Shown: positions 1 through 8,929 of the stretch, one piece after another | Numbering within the stretch: the first letter of the stretch is position 1 | How the letters are laid out: each line of letters opens with the position of its first letter | Source of the DNA: Thiobacillus thioparus DSM 505 | Lineage (GTDB): Bacteria > Pseudomonadota > Gammaproteobacteria > Burkholderiales > Thiobacillaceae | Length of the DNA: 51,491 bases | Direction: 5' to 3' | NCBI RefSeq assembly: GCF_000373385.1 | Contig: NZ_KB891316.1 | Span: forward strand, 640,998 to 692,488 | Program-made: the position numbers and the translations under genes | The notes under the pieces: model-generated | What the model was told of the DNA's origin: nothing | Seen by the model: the letters and a program-made list of their open reading frames with translations, nothing else | Database searches by the model: none

Positions 1-726
1 GCACAGATCGTAGGTCTGGCCGTAGGTGGCGGTGTTGTCGAGGCTGTCGGCAAAGGCGCGGGCGACATCGTCGACATGCACCGGTGCAAAGCGGCTGCCG
101 GACGCGGCGAGCGGCAGTACCGGGAAGCTTTTGAGCAGCCGGGCGAACATCGACAGGAAGGAATCGCCACGGCCGAATATCACCGACGGACGGAAGATGG
201 TGACGTTGAGGCCGTAGCCATGAATGAATTTGGGGCCGTTGAGGTACCAGTTCTCATGCTCGCTGTGGCGCATGGCGGCTTCCCGCACCAGCGCCTCGGC
301 AATGCCCTTGGAGCGCTGGTAGGCCGAACGCGAGTTGGGATCGGCACCGAGCGCGCTCATGTGCAGCAGGCGATGCACACCGGATTCGCCGCAGGCATGA
401 ATGACCTTGCGTGGCAGTTCAACATGGACCTTCTGGAAATCGCCGCGGCGCGCACTGGGCAGGTCGACGCGACCAACCTTGTCTTCGTGCAGGATGCCGA
501 CCAGATTGATGACGGCATCCATGCCGCGGAAATGCTGGATGAGTTCCTGTTGGTCGTGCACGTCGGCCTCGATCACGTCCACCGTGGGCAGCAGGATCAG
601 TTCCTTGGCCATTTCGCGGCGATGGGAAAGCACGCGGACCTGGAGGCCGCGCGCGGCGAGCTGGCTGACGAGCTGGGTACCGACAAAACCGGAGCCGCCG
701 AGGATGCAGATACGTTGAATCTTCAT
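1..726 (-). CDS. NAD(P)-binding epimerase/dehydratase-family protein (NDUFA9-like), 3' end outside window
   Basis: Read on the minus strand from an ATG at 726; no stop is reached before the window edge, so 242 codons are seen. The N-terminus carries the Rossmann dinucleotide motif GGSGFVG (residues 10-16), and a YxxxK pair (Y136, K140) lies where short-chain/extended SDR enzymes keep their catalytic residues. The pattern, including VINLVGIL after the third strand and the HxSALGAD segment, is that of the 'complex I NDUFA9 subunit family' of atypical extended SDRs, common in betaproteobacteria; the substrate is not known. It follows slt on the same strand after a 97-base gap that holds an inverted repeat. 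Confidence 0.85.
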   Translation of the reverse strand, partial: MKIQRICILGGSGFVGTQLVSQLAARGLQVRVLSHRREMAKELILLPTVDVIEADVHDQQELIQHFRGMDAVINLVGILHEDKVGRVDLPSARRGDFQKVHVELPRKVIHACGESGVHRLLHMSALGADPNSRSAYQRSKGIAEALVREAAMRHSEHENWYLNGPKFIHGYGLNVTIFRPSVIFGRGDSFLSMFARLLKSFPVLPLAASGSRFAPVHVDDVARAFADSLDNTATYGQTYDLC

Positions 727-775
727 ATTGATGCTCGTTCATGTATATAAGACGATGCTGATTTTAGCTCGGAAG

Positions 776-815
776 TTTCATAAACTCCCGCGATGATCGC
801 GCAGGATTTATGAAA
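776..815. repeat. Nested inverted repeat between slt and the SDR gene
   Basis: TTTCATAAA (776-784) is the exact reverse complement of TTTATGAAA (807-815). Inside it GCGAT (790-794) pairs with ATCGC (796-800) around one base. There is no T-tract on either side, so it is not a classical intrinsic terminator; it could be an mRNA hairpin or a protein-binding palindrome. Function is unknown. Confidence 0.5.
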
Positions 816-823
816 CGTCCGGA

Positions 824-2785
824 CTACTCGTCCGGCCGTTCGACTTGCAGCGACGTGTCCGGATCGGGTGTCGGAGCGACCGGCGTCTCGCGCGGCGGAA
901 CCAGGCCCAGTCGCTCTTTCAGCAGCACCGAGGGCTGGCCGAAACGCACTGCATAATACATGGCGTTGCTCATCACTTTCTTCACGTAGTCGCGCGTTTC
1001 GGCAAACGGGATCGACTCGATGTAGATCGCAGCTTCCATCGGTTGCGTGCTGCGCCAGCGCTGCGCACGCCCCGGGCCTGCATTGTAGGCAGCGGTAGCC
1101 AGTACTGGCGAACCGTCCAGCGTGGACAGCACGTGTTTCAGGTAATACGCGCCAAACTGGATGTTCCTGGCAGGATCGCGCATCTCGTCCACCTGGAAGC
1201 GCCGGATGCCGAGGCGCTTCGCGATCCAGCGCGCCGTGGCCGGCATGATCTGCATCAGGCCGGCAGCGCCGACGCTCGAGCGCGCGACATTGACGAAACG
1301 GCTTTCCTGCCGCATGAGGCCATACACCCACGCCTCGTCGATGTCGTTTTCGCGTGCGGCTTGATGCGCTTGCTCGCGGTAGGGCGCCAGAAAGCGTAAC
1401 TCGAAATCGTGCAGTTCTCGGGTGCGCTCGGCCGTGTTGATGGCGCTGTCATACCATTCCATGCGTCGGGCGAGCTCGGCCGCCGCCAGTAACTGCGTAT
1501 CGGAAAAACCTCGGACCGTCCAGTTCCATTCCTGGGTGGCATCGGTGCGCAGGCCGAGTTCGTAAAGGGCCACGGCACGGGCAATCCCCGGCTGACGGGC
1601 GATCTCGGCCACGTCGCTGCCGCCTGTCTTGATGTTGACGGCAGGCGCCGCCTGCATGACTGGCCCGAGTTCTTCCTGGGCAAGTTGGCTGTAGTAATCG
1701 TGGTCGTGCGCCAAGGCCAAAAAAACGGCCTTGGCGGCAACGTGCTGGCCGCTTGCCTGCAGGGCCCGCGCGCGCCAGTAGCGCCATACGGGCTGCGCGC
1801 GGGCAGCCTCCCCCATGCTGTCGATCGCCTGCTGAACGGTTTTCCAGTCGCCCACGCGAAGCGCTGCGCGTGCCCACCATTCACGCTGGGCGTCGTTCAC
1901 CGCCACGCTCCCGGCCTGCTGGAACCAGTCCAGCGCGAGCGATTCGTGGCGGCGCGCGGCCCAGGTGGCGAGTCGTGCCCAGGCCGTGCGCAATTCCACC
2001 GGATTGAACTGCGGCGCCCATTTGCGCAATGCCTGTTCCGCCAGGGCGGAGTCGCGCCGGGCCAACTGGTCGAGTGCGTAGAGCGCGATTTCGCGGTCGC
2101 CGCGACGGGCCAGATCGAGGGCGCCCGCGTTCAATACGCGTACCGGATCGCGGGCAGCCAGGTCCAGCAACGTGGCGTTCGGGCGTTGCGCTTCGGGCAG
2201 GGCGCTCGACACCACCCTGGCCACATTGAGATTGCCCGCTTCCAGCGCCAGACGGAAACGGCGCCAGACATCTTCCGGGCCCATCAGTCCGGCCGCCATC
2301 AACTGCGTGAACAGGGGCGTACAGACCGTCGGCATGTCGCGCCCGGTAAACCACAATGAAATCGCCTCGCGCTCATGGCTGCGATTGCCCAGCGCCCATT
2401 CCGCACGGTAGGCATAGCATTGAAGCGCTGCATCGGGTTTGACGAGGCGGGGGTACTCGGCCAGGTACGCCGGCCAGGCTTCACGCGCGCCGAGCGATTT
2501 CAGCCAGTCGGTACGCAGGGATTCGGCCAGACGGCTACCGGGATAACGTGCCAGAAAATCGGCGATGCGGCCATCGTCGGTGCGGCTCGCCAGCATCAGG
2601 CGCCAGTATTCGACATAGGGGGCCAACACATGGTCGTCGGGGACGTTGCGCGCGGCACGTTCCAGATCCGCCAGCTTGCGCGCGGCATATGCTTGTTGCG
2701 CCTGTTTCACGGCAGCGTCGCCCGCTGCCGCCCACGTGGGCATGGCCAAAATACCCAGCAGAAAAAGCGTGATTATCCGAAGCAT
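824..2785 (-). CDS. slt: Soluble lytic murein transglycosylase (Slt70 type)
   Basis: Periplasmic enzyme that cleaves peptidoglycan between MurNAc and GlcNAc, forming 1,6-anhydro-MurNAc. The start was set at the ATG at 2785 because it gives a signal peptide (MLRIITLFLLGILAMPTWA) at once; the longer upstream reading adds 67 arginine-rich residues with no family character. The product is 653 aa: a long alpha-helical superhelical region of TPR-like repeats, then a C-terminal SLT domain with the catalytic Glu in GLMRQES, the GLMQIMPATA motif and the AYNAGPGR motif. The extreme C-terminus is a Pro/Asp-rich tail. It lies downstream of ilvA on the same strand, with 197 bases between. Confidence 0.93.
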   Translation of the reverse strand: MLRIITLFLLGILAMPTWAAAGDAAVKQAQQAYAARKLADLERAARNVPDDHVLAPYVEYWRLMLASRTDDGRIADFLARYPGSRLAESLRTDWLKSLGAREAWPAYLAEYPRLVKPDAALQCYAYRAEWALGNRSHEREAISLWFTGRDMPTVCTPLFTQLMAAGLMGPEDVWRRFRLALEAGNLNVARVVSSALPEAQRPNATLLDLAARDPVRVLNAGALDLARRGDREIALYALDQLARRDSALAEQALRKWAPQFNPVELRTAWARLATWAARRHESLALDWFQQAGSVAVNDAQREWWARAALRVGDWKTVQQAIDSMGEAARAQPVWRYWRARALQASGQHVAAKAVFLALAHDHDYYSQLAQEELGPVMQAAPAVNIKTGGSDVAEIARQPGIARAVALYELGLRTDATQEWNWTVRGFSDTQLLAAAELARRMEWYDSAINTAERTRELHDFELRFLAPYREQAHQAARENDIDEAWVYGLMRQESRFVNVARSSVGAAGLMQIMPATARWIAKRLGIRRFQVDEMRDPARNIQFGAYYLKHVLSTLDGSPVLATAAYNAGPGRAQRWRSTQPMEAAIYIESIPFAETRDYVKKVMSNAMYYAVRFGQPSVLLKERLGLVPPRETPVAPTPDPDTSLQVERPDE

Positions 2786-2982
2786 TATGCGAGGGTAACA
2801 TGCTGTCTTCCGGCATTTGCCGGGCAAAACCCGCCCTATCAAACACCGCGCCCATTCGTCGCCGCGGACATTGCGAGCGCGCTGCTGCGCGCGTCGTTCA
2901 ACGCGGCACCGCTCGATTTCCGGAATGCCCGCCTCGATGCAACCGCGTCTGAAGCCTGAGCTTGAGCCTGAGCTTGTCTGCG

Positions 2983-4500
2983 TCAAGCCAGGAACAGCGT
3001 GTAGGCCGGATTACGGGATTCGTCCCAGTAGCGGTAGCCCAGTTCATCCAGAAACTTCTGGAAACGAGGTTTTTCCTTTTCTGGCACCTGGATGCCGACC
3101 AGCACACGGCCATAGTCGGCGCCGTGGTTGCGGTAGTGGAACAGGCTGATGTTCCAGCCGCGGCTCATGCTCTGCAGGAATTGCATCAATGCGCCGGGGC
3201 GTTCCGGGAATTCGAAGCGGTACAGCACTTCGTTCACTGCTTCGGGCGCCCGCCCGCCGACCAGATGACGGATATGCAGCTTGGCCATTTCGTTGTCGGT
3301 CAGGTCGAGCGCTTCCAGCCCATGACGCTGCAAGAGATCGACCACACGCGCGCTTTCGCCCGCCCCCGGCACCGACAGGCCGACAAATACTCGCGCGATC
3401 TTGGGGTCGGAATAACGGTAATTGAACTCGGTGATGTTGCGCGCGCCCAGCAGCCCGCAAAAAGTCTTGAAGCTGCCCGGTGTCTCCGGGATGGTCACGG
3501 CCAGCACGGCCTCGCGCTTCTCGCCCAGCTCGGCGCGCTCGGCGATATAACGCAGGCGGTCGAAGTTCATGTTGGCCCCGCTGGCTACCGCGACCAGCGT
3601 CTTCCCTTTGAGCCTGTCGGCTGCGATCGCGGCCTTCATTCCGGCAATCGACAGCGCACCGGCCGGCTCCAGGATCGAGCGCGTGTCCTCGAACACGTCC
3701 TTGATCGCCGCACAGATGGCGTCGTTGTTGACCCGAATGATCTCGTCCACATAGAGCTGTGCCAGCCGGAAGGTTTCCTTGCCCACTTTCTTCACCGCCA
3801 CACCGTCGGCGAAAATGCCCACGCGCGGCAGCGTGATGCGTTCGCCCTTGCACAACGAGCGTGCCATCGCGTCGGCGTCTTCGGGCTCGACGCCGACAAT
3901 CTTGATTTCCGGGCGCAGGCGTTTGATATAGGCCGCCATGCCGGCGATCAGCCCGCCGCCGCCGACCGGGATGTAGACCGAGTGGATCGGGCCCGGATGC
4001 TGGCGCAGCAGTTCCATTGCCACAGTACCCTGCCCGGCGATCACATCGGGATCATCGTAAGGGTGAACGAAGGTCGCCTTGGACTCCTTGGCGAGCTGGG
4101 TCGCGTGTGCACCGGCCTCGTCGTAGTTGTCGCCATGCAGGATGACCTGCGCGCCGCGCGCCGCCACCGCATCGACCTTGATCTTCGGCGTGGTCACCGG
4201 CATCACGATGATAGCGGTCGCCCCCAATTTCTGCGCCGCCAGTGCCACGCCCTGCGCGTGATTGCCCGCTGACGCGGCGACTACGCCCCGCGCCAGCTGC
4301 GCCGCTGTCAGCTTGGCCATCTTGTTGTAGGCACCGCGGCACTTGAAGGAGAACACTGGCTGTAGGTCCTCGCGCTTCAACAGGATCCCGTTGCCGAGAC
4401 GGCGCGACAGATTGTGGGCCACGTCGAGCGGCGACTCGATCGCCACGTCGTACACGCGCGAGGTGAGGATGCGTTCGAGGTAATCGTCAGGTTGGCTCAT
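2983..4500 (-). CDS. ilvA: Threonine ammonia-lyase, biosynthetic
   Basis: PLP enzyme converting L-threonine to 2-oxobutanoate and ammonia, first step of isoleucine synthesis. The 505-residue length fits the biosynthetic, allosteric class. The catalytic domain holds the PLP lysine at K53 in SFKCRGAYNK and the glycine-rich phosphate loop VGGGGLIAG. The C-terminal third has two ACT-like regulatory modules (starting near ETPGSFKTFCGLLG and FPERPGALMQFL), the site of isoleucine inhibition in this family. The gene is divergent from rpiA, with 80 bases between the two starts that must hold both promoters. No ilv leader or T-box is seen. Confidence 0.95.
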   Translation of the reverse strand: MSQPDDYLERILTSRVYDVAIESPLDVAHNLSRRLGNGILLKREDLQPVFSFKCRGAYNKMAKLTAAQLARGVVAASAGNHAQGVALAAQKLGATAIIVMPVTTPKIKVDAVAARGAQVILHGDNYDEAGAHATQLAKESKATFVHPYDDPDVIAGQGTVAMELLRQHPGPIHSVYIPVGGGGLIAGMAAYIKRLRPEIKIVGVEPEDADAMARSLCKGERITLPRVGIFADGVAVKKVGKETFRLAQLYVDEIIRVNNDAICAAIKDVFEDTRSILEPAGALSIAGMKAAIAADRLKGKTLVAVASGANMNFDRLRYIAERAELGEKREAVLAVTIPETPGSFKTFCGLLGARNITEFNYRYSDPKIARVFVGLSVPGAGESARVVDLLQRHGLEALDLTDNEMAKLHIRHLVGGRAPEAVNEVLYRFEFPERPGALMQFLQSMSRGWNISLFHYRNHGADYGRVLVGIQVPEKEKPRFQKFLDELGYRYWDESRNPAYTLFLA

Positions 4501-4580
4501 GGCGGCAGCGGATGCGAGGTTTGTAAAAAAAGGGCGATGCCGCTATCTTAGCGGGCTGCATCGAAATCGACGAAAACATC

Positions 4581-5237
4581 ATGACTCAAGACGAAATGAA
4601 GCAAGCCGTGGCACGTGCTGCGGTGGATTATGCCAAGGGCGGCATCATCGGGGTAGGCACCGGCTCGACCGCCAACTATTTCATCGACGCGCTGGCTGAT
4701 GTGAAAAGCCGCATCGACGGCGCCGTCGCCAGTTCGGAAGCCACCGCCGCCCGCCTGAAAAGCCATGGCATCCAGGTACTGGATCTCAACAGCGTGGGCG
4801 AACTTGAAATCTACGTCGACGGCGCCGACGAAATCACCGAACACTTCGCCATGGTCAAGGGCGGCGGCGGCGCGCTGACGCGGGAAAAAATTGTCGCAGC
4901 GTGCAGCAAGCAGTTCATCTGCATCGCCGACGAAAGCAAGCTGGTCGGAGTGCTCGGCAAGTTTCCGCTGCCAGTCGAAGTCATTCCGATGGCCCGCTCC
5001 TACGTGGCGCGCGAACTGGTGAAACTGGGCGGGCAACCCCGGCTGCGCGAAGGCTTCACCACCGACAACGGCAACATCATTCTTGACGTGCACGGGATGT
5101 CGATCGTCGATCCGGTGTCGCTGGAAACCGCTATCGATCACATTGTCGGCGTGGTCACCAACGGCCTGTTCGCCCGACGTGGCGCGGACGTGCTGCTGCT
5201 CGGCACGCCCAGCGGCGTCAAGACCTACACGAAGTAA
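4581..5237 (+). CDS. rpiA: Ribose-5-phosphate isomerase A
   Basis: Cytoplasmic interconversion of ribose-5-phosphate and ribulose-5-phosphate in the pentose phosphate pathway. The 218 residues match the usual RpiA length. Visible signatures are the phosphate-binding loop GVGTGSTA near residue 25, DGADEI near residue 82 and [11 protein letters not shown] near residue 95, whose Asp, Glu and Lys form the active site in known structures. It stands alone on the plus strand, divergent from ilvA and converging on yacG with only 3 bases between stops. Confidence 0.96.
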   Translation: MTQDEMKQAVARAAVDYAKGGIIGVGTGSTANYFIDALADVKSRIDGAVASSEATAARLKSHGIQVLDLNSVGELEIYVDGADEITEHFAMVKGGGGALTREKIVAACSKQFICIADESKLVGVLGKFPLPVEVIPMARSYVARELVKLGGQPRLREGFTTDNGNIILDVHGMSIVDPVSLETAIDHIVGVVTNGLFARRGADVLLLGTPSGVKTYTK

Positions 5238-5240
5238 TCG

Positions 5241-5438
5241 CTACTGCGGCTGCGGGGACTCGTCGTCGGGTTCCTGCTCTTCGGCCGGCACGCGATATTT
5301 CTCGGTGGCCCACTGGCCCAGATCGATCATCTTGCAGCGCTCGCTGCAGAACGGCTTCCACTTGCTTTCCACCGTCCACGGAACGGCCGCGCCGCAGGTC
5401 GGGCAGGTCACGACCGGAGGCTTGTTGCTGGGTTTCAC
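5241..5438 (-). CDS. yacG: DNA gyrase inhibitor YacG (zinc-binding)
   Basis: Small zinc protein of 65 aa. It starts at a GTG (5438-5436) that overlaps the zapD stop in the sequence GTGA, a coupling that decides the start over longer upstream readings. Four zinc ligands are in CPTC near residue 12 and CSERC near residue 33, in the usual YacG spacing, followed by [13 protein letters not shown] and an acidic tail. In E. coli YacG binds GyrB and inhibits gyrase. It is the last gene of the pilB-pilC-pilD-coaE-zapD-yacG run, a conserved arrangement in beta- and gammaproteobacteria. Confidence 0.92.
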   Translation of the reverse strand: MKPSNKPPVVTCPTCGAAVPWTVESKWKPFCSERCKMIDLGQWATEKYRVPAEEQEPDDESPQPQ

Positions 5439-6190
5439 AGGGTACAGAAGGTCAGGTCGAAATCGATCGACTGGCCGGTACAGGTTCGCTGCGCGCCCGA
5501 CCCCGCGTGTACGAAGCGGATATTGAGCATGTACTTGTTGGCCGAAATTTCGGGTACGCAAGGCAGGTCGTCGACCAGGGTGACCCGGATCAGCTGCGGA
5601 TTACGCGATTCGAGCATGCGCTGGTAGCTGCCGTTGTTCGCGTGCTGCAGGTCGGGCTGCCCGCTGTCGCGCAGCAAACCGAGCACGATTTCGACTGCGG
5701 CGCGAATCGACGAGAACGGCGCCAGCCACTTGTGCAATTGACTCACGCGCGCATCCGCCGCCTGGTGCAGCCAGTAATGATAGGAGGGCAGATCGAATTC
5801 GCACATGCCGCCCGGAATGGCTGCGCGCTGCTTGATGGCCATCAGCCACTCGTCTTCGCGCAGGTGATGGCCCACTTTCCCGGGCAGCTGGTAGATGCCC
5901 TGATGGGCCGCCTCGATCGCAGCCAGCACCTGTTCCAGCGTGGCATCCTGCACATGCGGATTGCCGCGCAGCGCGGTCAGCACTGCCTTCTGCCGGTCCA
6001 GCTCCTGCAGCAGATCGGATTTGAGGTCGGCACGCGCCGCGACTTCAGCCATCTCGAACAAGGTCAGCAAAGCGGCATGATGCGCGTGCGGGTCGGGCGA
6101 TGCGGCGTAGGCATCGAAACGGTCGAACAGATCTTCCAGCCGCAATAGCGTGCGGATGCGTTCGCTCAGGGGGTATTCGTAGTGGATCAC
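5435..6190 (-). CDS. zapD: Cell division protein ZapD
   Basis: FtsZ-associated protein that bundles FtsZ protofilaments at the division ring. The 251 residues match ZapD length. The N-terminus ([21 protein letters not shown]) and the later [13 protein letters not shown] segment are characteristic. Its 3' end overlaps the yacG start by 4 bases and it lies 52 bases downstream of coaE, so it is most likely co-transcribed with both. Confidence 0.94.
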   Translation of the reverse strand: MIHYEYPLSERIRTLLRLEDLFDRFDAYAASPDPHAHHAALLTLFEMAEVAARADLKSDLLQELDRQKAVLTALRGNPHVQDATLEQVLAAIEAAHQGIYQLPGKVGHHLREDEWLMAIKQRAAIPGGMCEFDLPSYHYWLHQAADARVSQLHKWLAPFSSIRAAVEIVLGLLRDSGQPDLQHANNGSYQRMLESRNPQLIRVTLVDDLPCVPEISANKYMLNIRFVHAGSGAQRTCTGQSIDFDLTFCTL

Positions 6191-6242
6191 GCCGCGCCGC
6201 GTTGGTTTGGTTCAGCCGATTGTCGCCGATCCATGCGGAAAA

Positions 6243-6851
6243 TCAAGACGATGCCGCAGTAGAAAGCGCGAGGTAACGCCGATGCAGCGTCGCGACCTGG
6301 CTACGCAATGCCGCGGGAGAAGCCGTGTTGAGGATCACATCGTCCGCGGCCGCCAGGCGCTCGACGCGTCCGGCCTGCACCGCGAGGATGGCTTCCACCT
6401 CGTCCTGCGCGAGTCCGCTGCGCGCCATCACCCGCGCGATCTGCAGATCTTCCGGACAATCAACCACCAGCACGCGACTCAGCACATCCCGGTAGCCGCC
6501 GGTTTCCACCAGCAAGGGAATCACGATCAGCGCATAGGGTGCGGTCAGCGTCGCCAGCGTCTGTGCCACGATCTGCCGGATACGCGGATGCAGGATGGCT
6601 TCGAGTCGGTGTCGCGCGGCGGCATCGGAGAATACGCGCCGGCGCAAGGCGGCACGATCCAGAGTGCCATCTGCCTGCATCACCGTTTCACCGAACGCCG
6701 CATGGATCGCAGCCAGCGCTGCGCCACCCGGCGCAGTCAACTCACGCGCGACGACATCCGTATCGATCACCGGTACGCCATGGGCAGCAAAGCACTCGGC
6801 GACGGTCGACTTGCCCGAGCCGATCCCGCCGGTGAGTCCTACGGTGAACAT
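6243..6851 (-). CDS. coaE: Dephospho-CoA kinase
   Basis: Last enzyme of coenzyme A synthesis: ATP-dependent phosphorylation of the 3'-hydroxyl of dephospho-CoA. The product is 202 aa with the P-loop GGIGSGKS (residues 8-15), the DTDVVAREL segment and the lid region RRRVFSD. Its ATG overlaps the pilD stop codon (TGATG), so it is the next cistron of the pil operon. Confidence 0.95.
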   Translation of the reverse strand: MFTVGLTGGIGSGKSTVAECFAAHGVPVIDTDVVARELTAPGGAALAAIHAAFGETVMQADGTLDRAALRRRVFSDAAARHRLEAILHPRIRQIVAQTLATLTAPYALIVIPLLVETGGYRDVLSRVLVVDCPEDLQIARVMARSGLAQDEVEAILAVQAGRVERLAAADDVILNTASPAALRSQVATLHRRYLALSTAASS

Positions 6852-7697
6852 CAGAATTGGGCGAGGTAGGCCTGCGTCAGGTCGGCGCCGAAGAACAGTG
6901 CCACCAGGCCGCCGCCCGCCAAATAGGGGCCGAACGGGATCGGCACGCGGCGGTCATGCTTCACCAGCACGATCATCGCCACACCAATGGCCGCACCAAC
7001 CACCGACGATAGCAGTAGCGTGACGGGCAACATCTGCCAGCCGAGCCAGGCGCCAATGGCCGCCAGCAGCTTGAAGTCGCCGAACCCCATGCCCTCCTTG
7101 CCTGTTGCCAGTTTGAACAGCCAGTACACCGACCACAGCACCCCGTAACCGACCATGGCGCCGATCACCGCATCCGGCAGGCTGATGCCCATTCAGGTTG
7201 AACATCAATCCCAGCCACACAAGCGGCAGGGTGAGGCTGTCGGGGAGCAAGGTGGTATCGAGGTCGATGAACGCCAACGCGATCAGTGTCCATACCAGAA
7301 GTAATGCGCCCACCGTCTGTATGCTGACGCCCCATTTCCAGGCGACCGCTGCCGACAAAAGTGCGGTCAGCAGTTCCACCAGCGGATAGCGCGCACTGAT
7401 CGGGGTTTTGCAGGCCGAGCAACGCCCGCGCAGCCATAGCCAAGACAGCAGCGGGATGTTCTCCAGCGCAGTAATCTGGTGTCCGCACCGGGTGCAGGCC
7501 GAGCGCGGCAGCCACAAGTTGTAGCGAGGGATTTCGGCCAGGGCTTCACCACGCAGTTCGGCGCACTGCGCCTGCCATTCGGCTTCCATCATTTTGGGCA
7601 GCCGATGGATGACGACGTTCAGAAAACTGCCCACCAGCAGGCCGAATAAAAAAACCAGCCCGGTGAAGAGGGCTGGTTCTGCGTGCAGCAGATCCAT
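6851..7697 (-). pseudogene. pilD: Prepilin peptidase/N-methyltransferase PilD, split by a one-base frameshift
   Basis: Inner-membrane aspartyl protease that cleaves and N-methylates type IV prepilins. The reading frame begins at the ATG at 7697, which overlaps the pilC stop (TGATG). It encodes the first membrane segment, the zinc-binding pairs CTRCGH and CSACKT, and the first catalytic Asp in FIDLDTTLLPD. Near 7188-7192 the frame breaks: the first frame reads FNLNG then nonsense, while the proper continuation [15 protein letters not shown] is in another frame and runs to a stop at 6851 with the second catalytic motif [12 protein letters not shown]. One extra base in the GGG/CCC run at 7188-7190 explains it. 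All family residues are otherwise intact, so this is a recent mutation, a sequencing error or, less likely, a recoding site. Confidence 0.85.
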
Positions 7698-8917
7698 CAG
7701 ACAACCGAGCCCATTTTGAAGATCGGCAGGTACATCGCGATCACCATGCCGCCGATGAGCGTGCCGAGCACCACCATGATGATGGGCTCCATCAGGCTGG
7801 ACAGTGCCTCGACGGCGTCGTCGACTTCGGCCTCGTAGAAATCGGCCACCTTGCCCAGCATGGAATCGAGCGAACCGGATTCCTCGCCGATGGCAGCCAT
7901 CTGCAGCACCATGTTGGGAAAACGCCCCGAGTTCTGCATCGCCGCGGTCAGCGCCGTGCCGGTCGCGACTTCGCCGCGGATCTTGTTGGTTGCCTCGACA
8001 AACACCTGATTGCCCGATGCGCCACCCACCGATTCCAGCGCCTCGACCAGCGGCACGCCAGCCGCAAACATGGTCGCCAGCGTGCGCGTCCAGCGCGCGA
8101 TGGTGGCCTTCTCGATCACCGGACCGAAAATCGGGAGCTTGAGCACGAGGCGGTCCATGAACATCTGTACTTTGCGCGAGCGTCTCCACGCCTGGAAGAA
8201 GGCATACAACCCTCCGCCGATCACTCCGAAGATCGCCCACCACCATTTGACGAAGTAATCCGATATCGCCATGACTACTAAAGTCGGCCCTGGCAGATCC
8301 GCACCAAAGCTGCTGAACAGCTCCTTGAACGCGGGGATCACGAAAATCATGATGATGGCAGTGATGACGAACGCCACCACGATGATCGAGACCGGGTAGA
8401 ACAGAGCCGATTTGATTTTGCTCTTGATGGCAAGGATTTTTTCCTTGTAGACCGCGAGACGATCGAGCACGCCTTCGAGAATACCGGCCGCCTCACCGGC
8501 GCCGACCAGGTTGCAGAACAATGCGTCGAAATACAGCGGATGGCGTCCGAATGCCTGCGTCAGGCTGCTGCCCTTTTCGATGTCCGCCTTGATTTCCATC
8601 AGCAGTCGCTGCATCGAGGGATTGGAATGCCCGCGCGCCACGATTTCGAAGGACTGCAGCAAGGGCACGCCTGCCTTCATCATGGTGGCCAGCTGGCGGG
8701 TGAACAGCGTGACATCCTTGTCCGTGATTTTCTTGGCGCCACTGAACAGGGCACTTTGCTTCTTGACCTTGGTGACAGTGATGCCCTGCTTGCGCAACTG
8801 CGAATTGACCACGGCTTCGCCGCCGGCCTGCATCTGTCCCTTGACCTTCTTGCCGCGCTTGTCCATCCCTTCCCACAGGAAGGTGGCGTCCTTGACTGCT
8901 TTTGCCGCTGTAGCCAT
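7697..8917 (-). CDS. pilC: Type IV pilus inner-membrane platform protein PilC
   Basis: Polytopic inner-membrane protein of the GspF/PilC family on which the pilus assembly ATPases act. The product is 406 aa: an N-terminal cytoplasmic region (FLWEGMDKRGKKVKGQ), then two repeated T2SSF domains, each with the GVPLLQSFE / GVPLVEALE signature and hydrophobic helices; the last membrane segment PIIMVVLGTLIGGMVIAMYLPIF ends the protein. The start follows pilB by 12 bases with GGAATTC-type spacing and the stop overlaps pilD. Confidence 0.95.
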   Translation of the reverse strand: MATAAKAVKDATFLWEGMDKRGKKVKGQMQAGGEAVVNSQLRKQGITVTKVKKQSALFSGAKKITDKDVTLFTRQLATMMKAGVPLLQSFEIVARGHSNPSMQRLLMEIKADIEKGSSLTQAFGRHPLYFDALFCNLVGAGEAAGILEGVLDRLAVYKEKILAIKSKIKSALFYPVSIIVVAFVITAIIMIFVIPAFKELFSSFGADLPGPTLVVMAISDYFVKWWWAIFGVIGGGLYAFFQAWRRSRKVQMFMDRLVLKLPIFGPVIEKATIARWTRTLATMFAAGVPLVEALESVGGASGNQVFVEATNKIRGEVATGTALTAAMQNSGRFPNMVLQMAAIGEESGSLDSMLGKVADFYEAEVDDAVEALSSLMEPIIMVVLGTLIGGMVIAMYLPIFKMGSVV

Positions 8918-8929
8918 AGAGGGAATTCC

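Noticed and set aside
2962..4272. 436-codon plus-strand frame opposite ilvA
   Set aside because: Shadow of a well-conserved enzyme gene.
4501..4580. Riboswitch or attenuator before ilvA
   Set aside because: Only 80 bases, no terminator/antiterminator pair or branched-chain leader peptide could be found.
6954..8246. 430-codon minus frame running through pilC's end into pilD
   Set aside because: Only its middle (from 7697) is PilD; the first part is out of frame with pilC and the last part is read past the frameshift.
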